35,332 nucleotides of DNA from Desulfobacteraceae bacterium (GTDB lineage: Bacteria > Desulfobacterota > Desulfobacteria > Desulfobacterales > UBA11574), in contig JAUWLP010000006.1 of the NCBI GenBank assembly GCA_030613575.1, positions 1 through 35,332 of the forward strand, read 5' to 3'. Made by a program: the position numbers and the translations under genes. Positions 28,400 through 35,332 of the stretch are shown piece by piece. The first letter of the stretch is position 1; every line of letters begins with the position of its first letter. The notes under the pieces are model-generated. The model saw only the letters and a list, made by a program, of their open reading frames with translations, did not search any database and had not been told where the DNA came from.

Positions 28400-28464
28400 A
28401 TCTGAAAGTAGTAATAACCCCAAAATGATTTTCTGCAGATTTTTTAATTTATAAGGAGACGCCT

Positions 28465-29637
28465 ATGAAAAGTAAAACTTCGAATTTTTTATTTACCTCC
28501 GAGTCGGTCACAGAGGGACATCCTGACAAGGTGGCGGACCAGATATCAGACAATATCCTGGATAAGATGTTGGAGCAGGATCCAAAATCCCGAGTGGCCT
28601 GCGAGACCATGGTAACCACCGGTATGGCTATAATTGCAGGCGAAATTACAACCGAGGCTTACGTGGATATGCCTGAGGTCGTAAGACAGACCATCAAAGA
28701 CATTGGTTACAGTAACTCCTCCATGGGTTTTGACTGGGAAACTTGTGCCGTAATTTCCACAATTGATAAACAATCCCCGGATATCGCGGCAGGTGTTGAC
28801 GAGGGAGACGGGCTTTTCAAGGAACAGGGTGCAGGGGATCAGGGCCTTATGTTCGGCTATGCGTGCAAAGACACACAACCCCTGATGCCAATGCCCATCT
28901 ACCTGGCTCATCGGCTAACCGCAAGACTGGCACATGTGCGTAAATCAGGAAAGCTACCCTGGCTCAGACCTGACGGTAAGTCGCAGGTAACTGTGGAATA
29001 TGAAAATTGGAAGCCGCTTAGAGTTCACACTGTGGTTATTGCGGCCCAGCATGCTCCGGATGTGGATTACGATACTCTTCGGGAAGCAATTGTGGAGGAA
29101 GTAATCAGGGATGTAATCCCCGAAGAAATGCTGGACAAAGATACCCAGTATTTTATTAATACTACAGGCCGGTTTGTTGGAGGCGGTCCTCTGGGCGACT
29201 GCGGCCTTACGGGGCGAAAAATCATTATGGACACCTACGGAGGATTCGGCTACCACGGAGGCGGCGCCTTTTCAGGGAAAGACCCTTCCAAGGTGGACAG
29301 AAGCGCCTCATACATGTGCCGCTATATTGCAAAAAATATCGTGGCAGCAGATCTTGCCACAAAGTGTGAAATACAGGTCGCATACACTATTGGACGGGCT
29401 GAGCCGGTGTCTGTGCTGGTGGGCGCCTACAGTACGGGAGTTGTTTCCAGCCAGGAATTAACCGAAATCGTAAAAAAGAAATTTGACCTCCGCCCTGCCG
29501 CGATTATAGAAAGGCTGGATTTGCTCAGGCCAATATATCGAAAAACCTGTAATTATGGGCATTTTGGGCGGGAATTGCCGGAATTTACCTGGGAAAAGAT
29601 AGACATGGCGGAGGATCTCAAAAGGGCGGTGAAGTAA
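28465..29637 (+). CDS. metK: S-adenosylmethionine synthetase
   Basis: 390 aa; [80 protein letters not shown]. Confidence 0.97.
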   Translation: MKSKTSNFLFTSESVTEGHPDKVADQISDNILDKMLEQDPKSRVACETMVTTGMAIIAGEITTEAYVDMPEVVRQTIKDIGYSNSSMGFDWETCAVISTIDKQSPDIAAGVDEGDGLFKEQGAGDQGLMFGYACKDTQPLMPMPIYLAHRLTARLAHVRKSGKLPWLRPDGKSQVTVEYENWKPLRVHTVVIAAQHAPDVDYDTLREAIVEEVIRDVIPEEMLDKDTQYFINTTGRFVGGGPLGDCGLTGRKIIMDTYGGFGYHGGGAFSGKDPSKVDRSASYMCRYIAKNIVAADLATKCEIQVAYTIGRAEPVSVLVGAYSTGVVSSQELTEIVKKKFDLRPAAIIERLDLLRPIYRKTCNYGHFGRELPEFTWEKIDMAEDLKRAVK

Positions 29638-29648
29638 GGCATAAAAAA

Positions 29649-29693
29649 AAGTGACTAAAGTGAGCTAAAGTGACTAAAGTGACTAAAGTAAAG
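29649..29693 (+). repeat. 9-bp-period GTGACTAAA repeat tract between metK and ahcY
   Basis: AAGTGACTAAAGTGAGCTAAAGTGACTAAAGTGACTAAAGTAAAGG; same unit as the 13516/13772 tracts. Confidence 0.8.
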
Positions 29694-29728
29694 GAAGAAA
29701 TAAATTTTCCAATTATTGAACGGAGTAA

Positions 29729-31057
<1,329 letters not shown>

Positions 31058-31187
31058 TTTGCTGTATCATAGATGTTGATACGGAAGATAGTTAGTTCCG
31101 ATTTCGATCAACCTGTCTCCATGTAAAATCAATGGCGAAGGGCGTAAGGCTAAAGGAAAACGGTTAGGAATATATAGTACGAAATAT

Positions 31188-31218
31188 CACCTCAATTGAG
31201 TCAAACTTAATTGAGGTG
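31188..31218. repeat. Hairpin, 10-bp perfect stem
   Basis: CACCTCAATT (31188-31197) / AATTGAGGTG (31209-31218). Confidence 0.6.
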
Positions 31219-31352
31219 GTACTTGGTATCCGGTACTGGGTACTTGTTTAGAGGAATATTTTTCATTTTTTATATCTCTATCAGGGAAGTAATATTAAGA
31301 TAAGGCGTGAAACACCTTAAAACCAATACCAGATAACCAATACCCAATACCA

Positions 31353-31378
31353 CCTAATTGAGCATCACTCAATTAGGG
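31353..31378. repeat. Hairpin, 10-bp perfect stem
   Basis: CCTAATTGAG (31353-31362) / CTCAATTAGG (31369-31378). Confidence 0.6.
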
Positions 31379-31387
31379 TATCAGAAA

Positions 31388-31476
31388 CCAGTACCCAGTA
31401 CCCAGTACCCAGTACCCAGTACCCAGTACCCAATACCCAATACCCAATACCCAATACCTAATACCTAATACCCAAC
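31388..31476 (+). repeat. Tandem heptamer array (CCCAGTA / CCCAATA / CCTAATA)
   Basis: CCAGTACCCAGTACCCAGTACCCAGTACCCAGTACCCAGTACCCAATACCCAATACCCAATACCCAATACCTAATACCTAATACCC; related imperfect tracts at 31321-31352 and, inverted, 31218-31247. Confidence 0.9.
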
Positions 31477-31489
31477 ATAGGAGGTTTCC

Positions 31490-32494
31490 TTGGCCGCGAC
31501 TGGCCTGAATAACGCTGTGACCGATGTAGATGGGTTAATTGTTGGCCATTACACGGACATTGATGCGGTCTGCGGTGTAACAGCGGTCATCTGCCCCGAG
31601 GGAGCAGTCGCTGGCGTGGACGTGCGGGGTTCTGCCCCGGGCACCAGGGAAACAGATCTCCTTGACCCGGTCAACCTGGTGGAGAAGGCACAGGCCGTTG
31701 TCCTTTCAGGTGGATCCGTGTTCGGCTTGGCCGCTTCAGATGGTGTGGTGCGATGGCTGTCCGAGCATGGTTACGGTTTCCCCCTTGATGAGGAACACGT
31801 GGCTCCCATCGTTCCAGCAGCGGTTCTTTATGATCTGGGAAGGGGCAAGGATTTCCTTCCACCAATCAACGCCGAGTGGGGGCGGCATGCCTGCCAGGCT
31901 GCTAAAGACGGGACAGTTTCCGGTGGTTGCGTTGGGGCTGGGACCGGCGCTATGGCCGGAGGTATCAAGGGCGGCCTGGGTACGGCCAGTTTGGTTCTGG
32001 ATTCTGGCGTCACGGTCGCTACGGTAGTGGCAGTAAATTCCCTGGGATCGGTTATCAACCCGGCCACAGGGCGGCCGTGGGAGATTGGCCTGGAAGTGGA
32101 CGGGGAGTTTGGTAATCAGGGCAAACGGGCTGTCAAGTTGTCACAACCGCCCGAAGGCACTCCCAGTACGAATACAACGATCGGCCTTGTAGCCACTGAC
32201 GCGGCGCTTACCAAGGCCCAGGCAAAAAAAATGGCCCAGATGGCCCACGACGGCATGGCCCGTGCAATTAGACCATCCCATACCCTGTTTGACGGCGACA
32301 CTATCTTTTGCCTTGCTACATGTAAAACGGAGCTGCCTGAAGATCCAGGCTTCTTCGCTTCCCCTCAGGCCCAGGCATTAAACGACCTGGGTTATGCCGC
32401 AGCCAACTGCATGTCCAGGGCTATTATCTCCGGTGTCTTGAGTGCCCGGAGCCTGGCCGGGATGGTTGCCTTCTGCGATCTTGAGGATCGTTAA
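31490..32494 (+). CDS. P1/DmpA-type (S58) peptidase
   Basis: 334 aa from a TTG start after AGGAGG. GLIVGHYTD, GVTAVICPEGAVAGVDVRGSAPGTRETDLLDP, VVLSGGSVFGLAASDGV, VGAGTGAMAGGIKGGLGTAS, VAVNSLGSVINPATG. Confidence 0.92.
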   Translation: MAATGLNNAVTDVDGLIVGHYTDIDAVCGVTAVICPEGAVAGVDVRGSAPGTRETDLLDPVNLVEKAQAVVLSGGSVFGLAASDGVVRWLSEHGYGFPLDEEHVAPIVPAAVLYDLGRGKDFLPPINAEWGRHACQAAKDGTVSGGCVGAGTGAMAGGIKGGLGTASLVLDSGVTVATVVAVNSLGSVINPATGRPWEIGLEVDGEFGNQGKRAVKLSQPPEGTPSTNTTIGLVATDAALTKAQAKKMAQMAHDGMARAIRPSHTLFDGDTIFCLATCKTELPEDPGFFASPQAQALNDLGYAAANCMSRAIISGVLSARSLAGMVAFCDLEDR

Positions 32495-32591
32495 CGCCTC
32501 GGAATTTCAACTCTCTCCAACCTCACCGTTACCTCAAACCTCCCTGTTAAGGAAGCGAAAGGGTGTTTATTGACTTTTTACAAATCCGGAT

Positions 32592-32619
32592 CTCGTTAAG
32601 TGGTTAAGTAGTTGAGTAG
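32592..32619 (+). repeat. 8-bp-period repeat tract (copy 3)
   Basis: CTCGTTAAGTGGTTAAGTAGTTGAGTAG; an inverted partner ACTCAACGAGGTCTG lies at ~32894-32908. Confidence 0.7.
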
Positions 32620-33095
32620 ACTTCTCAAAAAGTTCGGGTGGAGTTTATCCCTGGCCCAGACCTGTCTTTAAGGGTTTTAGTTTTATGATTTCAACTTCCG
32701 AAGAATTTCAGATAAAGCGGCGTATTTACGGCAAGTCACACCAGGGCGGGCCGTAAGGATTTTATTAAAGGCTTACGCCTAAACTCCCCTCCGGCCTGTA
32801 AGTCCTCCGGGCTGGAAGCGGAAAGGCTATAAAGCCATCATCATTCGGTCAAGGCCTATATTCTGTTTTTTATGCCCGAACTCTTATTGAGTTACTCAAC
32901 GAGGTCTGAATAAAAGAGGAGTCTAAAATATTAGAAAATATATTTTGTTCTACCTAACTTGTTATTGACACGTTCTATTTGATGTGATATGCAGTATGCA
33001 CTTTAAGTTAACCGGTTCAGGTCATAAGAAGCTCTGTATGTTCTCAAAAAGTTCGGCTGTGCGGTTAGATGTAACTCACTGAAATTTATCATGTC

Positions 33096-33220
33096 GTAGG
33101 GTGGGTTGAGCCCCGCTGAAAGCGGGACTAATTACACATAGCTTGCATATTATGGGAAGTATGCAAAATAAGGTTAAAACAGCGAAACCCACCATTCTTT
33201 TGACACTCAACCCATCCTAC
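33096..33220. repeat. Inverted-repeat element of the GTAGGGTGGGTT type
   Basis: GTAGGGTGGGTTGAG (33096-33110) versus CTCAACCCATCCTAC (33206-33220), 14 of 15 complementary; internal hairpins CCCGCTGAAAGCGGG and TTGCATA...TATGCAA. Confidence 0.7.
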
Positions 33221-33270
33221 AACTTTTCGGCCTGTGCTGAGGTAGAATTTTAGAGTTAAGGAGGCAAAAA

Positions 33271-33978
33271 CTGGGTCAGGAACCTCTTAATAAAAAAGCC
33301 TACCAGACTATTAAAGATTGGATTGTCCATTATCAGCTAAAACCGGGTTCGCTCGTTGGCTGCAAGCAGTTGGCAGGGGCTTTGGGTATGAGCCAAACGC
33401 CGATCCGCGAAGCCCTGGTTATATTGGAGCATGAACGCCTGGTCGAAAGCGTTTCAAAAAAAGGATACAGGATTAAGGCGCAGGACATTCAAGAGATAGA
33501 GGATCTATATGATGTGAGGATCGCTGTCGAGGTTTTAGCCGCTGAAAAAGCGGCCAATTCTATGAGCCGGGTCGACCACGACCGTTTGGCAGACGTCATA
33601 GATCAGTTCCCAAACCTCATCAAACTGGGCGAAAAAGCGCAAATCCTGGAACTGGAACAAAGGGTTCATATTATGATCATGGAGGCCACTGGCAACCCCC
33701 GTTTGTCGGAGATCGGCAGGGATATATTAGATCGAATCTGGATGGTCCAGAAAATTGTGCTTTTTACTTCTGAGCACTGGAGTGAGTCTTACCGGCAGCA
33801 CGCGGAAATCTCCCGCATGCTGAAAGATGGGGATTCAGCCGGAGCTGCTGCCTTAATGAAGAAACACCTTCATTGGGGAAAAGAGCTTGTACTTGCACGG
33901 CTCAAGGACAAAGATGATTTTATGTCCAGTATCATCAGCGGGTTTCCCGAGGCGCGCATGAATTTCGAGAATCGATAA
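33271..33978 (+). CDS. GntR-family (FCD-type) transcriptional regulator, probable CTG start
   Basis: The in-frame extension of the 33370 ORF supplies the missing wHTH N-terminus: (M)GQEPLNKKAYQTIKDWIVHYQLKPGSLVGCKQLAGALGMSQTPIREALVILEHERLVES. AAGGAGG at 33258-33264 sits 6 nt before CTG 33271. Confidence 0.82.
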   Translation: MGQEPLNKKAYQTIKDWIVHYQLKPGSLVGCKQLAGALGMSQTPIREALVILEHERLVESVSKKGYRIKAQDIQEIEDLYDVRIAVEVLAAEKAANSMSRVDHDRLADVIDQFPNLIKLGEKAQILELEQRVHIMIMEATGNPRLSEIGRDILDRIWMVQKIVLFTSEHWSESYRQHAEISRMLKDGDSAGAAALMKKHLHWGKELVLARLKDKDDFMSSIISGFPEARMNFENR

Positions 33979-33981
33979 ATA

Positions 33982-34905
33982 ATGCATAAAATGAAAATAG
34001 CTGTGGTTGGTGCTGGCGCCATGGGCAGCCTTTTTGGAGCCTTGCTGGCTGAAGCAGGTTCCGAGGTCTGGTTGCTAGACGTTTGGGCCGAGCACATTAA
34101 GGTCATAAACGAAAAGGGATTAAGTATTGAGCGCGAGGGTAAGACCCGCTCGGTGGAGGTCGAAGCGACTACCGATCCGCAACGTATAGGTCTGGCTGAT
34201 CTGATCATTGTCTTTGTGAAATCGACGCAAACCGCTGAAGCTGCCAGGGTAGCTAAGGAGATGGCTGGTTCGGGGAGTCTGGTACTGACATTACAGAACG
34301 GCATGGGCAACGCCGATGTTATCGCAGAAGTCATTAATCCGGCCCAGGTGGTGGCAGGGACAACCTCCCACGGTGCGACGATGATGGGCCCCGGAATCAT
34401 ACGACACGCTGGTGCCGGCCCGACGGTGATCGGCATGTGGAGCGGAAAAGACCTGGCCAAGGCGCGTGGAATCGCCCAGTTGTTCACTCACGCTTGTATT
34501 GATACCAAGGTTGTGGAAAACGTGCGCGAGGTTATCTGGGACAAACTTCTGGTTAACGTGGGGATAAACGCCATTACGGCTCTTACCGGGATTAAAAATG
34601 GTCAACTCCTCGATCTTGAAGTAACAAAAACCCTCTCGCGAAAGGCAGTTGAAGAAGCGCTGGCAGTAGCCCGCGCCCAAGGCATTGCGCTTCGGGACAA
34701 TACGGTGGAGCATGTCTTAAAGGTGGCTGAGGCGACAGGCCCCAATCGGTCGTCAATGGGTCAGGACGTGGATAAAAGACGCCGGACCGAGATCGGAACA
34801 ATCAACGGGGTGATAGTATCCGAAGGTCGCAAGTTGGGATTAGAGACGCCAGTGAACGAGACACTGACCGCGTTGATCGAGACACTCCAGGCCCATTATA
34901 AATAA
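33982..34905 (+). CDS. panE: 2-dehydropantoate 2-reductase
   Basis: 307 aa; IAVVGAGAMGSLFGALLAEAGSEVWLLD, VKSTQTAEAA, LTLQNGMGNADVI, WDKLLVNVGINAITALTGIKNGQLL. Confidence 0.93.
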   Translation: MHKMKIAVVGAGAMGSLFGALLAEAGSEVWLLDVWAEHIKVINEKGLSIEREGKTRSVEVEATTDPQRIGLADLIIVFVKSTQTAEAARVAKEMAGSGSLVLTLQNGMGNADVIAEVINPAQVVAGTTSHGATMMGPGIIRHAGAGPTVIGMWSGKDLAKARGIAQLFTHACIDTKVVENVREVIWDKLLVNVGINAITALTGIKNGQLLDLEVTKTLSRKAVEEALAVARAQGIALRDNTVEHVLKVAEATGPNRSSMGQDVDKRRRTEIGTINGVIVSEGRKLGLETPVNETLTALIETLQAHYK

Positions 34906-34926
34906 TTCCGGCAATCCAATTTCAGA

Positions 34927-34964
34927 CCTCGTTGAGTAGTTGAGTGGTTAAATGGTTGAGTAGG
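34927..34964 (+). repeat. 8-bp-period repeat tract (copy 4)
   Basis: CCTCGTTGAGTAGTTGAGTGGTTAAATGGTTGAGTAGG. Confidence 0.7.
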
Positions 34965-35072
34965 AAAATAATTACTATTATTTACAGATAAAGATTTTGG
35001 ATATATAAATTCTCATGAGTTTTTAGATAAACTATTTGTTTCTCAAAATGCCGTACTAAATTTAGGGATTCA

Positions 35073-35142
35073 GGAATTGAGGAATTGAAATCAACAAAAC
35101 ACCTTCAATTCCTCAATACCTCAATTCGGAATTCCTCAATTC
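35073..35142. repeat. AATTGAGG / CCTCAATT inverted repeat between panE and panB
   Basis: GGAATTGAGGAATTGAA (35073-35089) versus TTCAATTCCTCAATACC (from 35104), then further CCTCAATTCGGAATTCCTCAATTC units. Confidence 0.7.
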
Positions 35143-35236
35143 TACAGTGGTTCGCTCCGGGTCTTATTTTTAGATTAAATGATCGCAAACAACAAAAAGA
35201 TTATCTTAAGATACAAAATATGAGGAGGGCATCAAG

Positions 35237-35332
35237 ATGAAAAATAGAAAAGTGACTGTTCTGGATATTCAAAAGGCCAAGGAGGAAGGTCGTAAGCTTG
35301 TCATGGTAACCGCCTATGACTATCCGTTCGGG
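35237..35332 (+). CDS. panB: 3-methyl-2-oxobutanoate hydroxymethyltransferase, N-terminus only (runs off the window)
   Basis: MKNRKVTVLDIQKAKEEGRKLVMVTAYDYPFG; VTAYDYPxA-type motif; follows panE; GAGGAGGG RBS. Confidence 0.9.
   Translation, partial: MKNRKVTVLDIQKAKEEGRKLVMVTAYDYPFG

Noticed and set aside
28140-28464. SAM or SAH riboswitch upstream of metK/ahcY
   Set aside because: I could not recognise a conserved SAM/SAH riboswitch core by eye; a covariance-model scan would be needed to decide.
31388-31476. Possible CRISPR array
   Set aside because: Continuous 7-bp tandem repeats without spacers; no cas genes in the window.
33870-34487. 205-aa antisense ORF over gntR/panE
   Set aside because: Opposite clear panE coding sequence; no domain seen.

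Overview
The window looks like a bacterial chromosome segment, probably from an anaerobic deltaproteobacterium-type organism (inference from gene content and repeat style). It is dominated by a long, same-strand (+) purine/urate catabolism cluster (~1.8-27.8 kb). That cluster holds three amidohydrolases (a deoxyadenosine/SAH-type deaminase, an SsnA-like enzyme and an 8-oxoguanine deaminase-like enzyme), a threonine-synthase-like PLP enzyme, a second 489-aa fold-type-II PLP enzyme, a YgeY-like M20 hydrolase and carbamate kinase. It also holds a fused Fe-S/molybdopterin Se-dependent-XDH-like hydroxylase, a YgeW-like carbamoyltransferase, a YgfK-like Fe-S flavoprotein, a three-subunit xanthine dehydrogenase, a YheO/DauR-like regulator and a BMP-type nucleoside ABC importer. 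Downstream are metK, ahcY, a P1/DmpA-type peptidase, a GntR/FCD regulator, panE and the start of panB; a truncated EamA/DMT permease lies at the left edge on the minus strand. The cluster resembles the YgeX/YgeY/YgeW/SsnA/XdhD/YgfK anaerobic purine pathway, but recognisable YgeX (diaminopropionate ammonia-lyase) and HyuA (hydantoinase) are absent from the window. The uncharacterised PLP enzymes are therefore the best candidates for new biochemistry. Intergenic regions carry several distinct short-period (7, 8 and 9 bp) repeat families and nested inverted-repeat elements.
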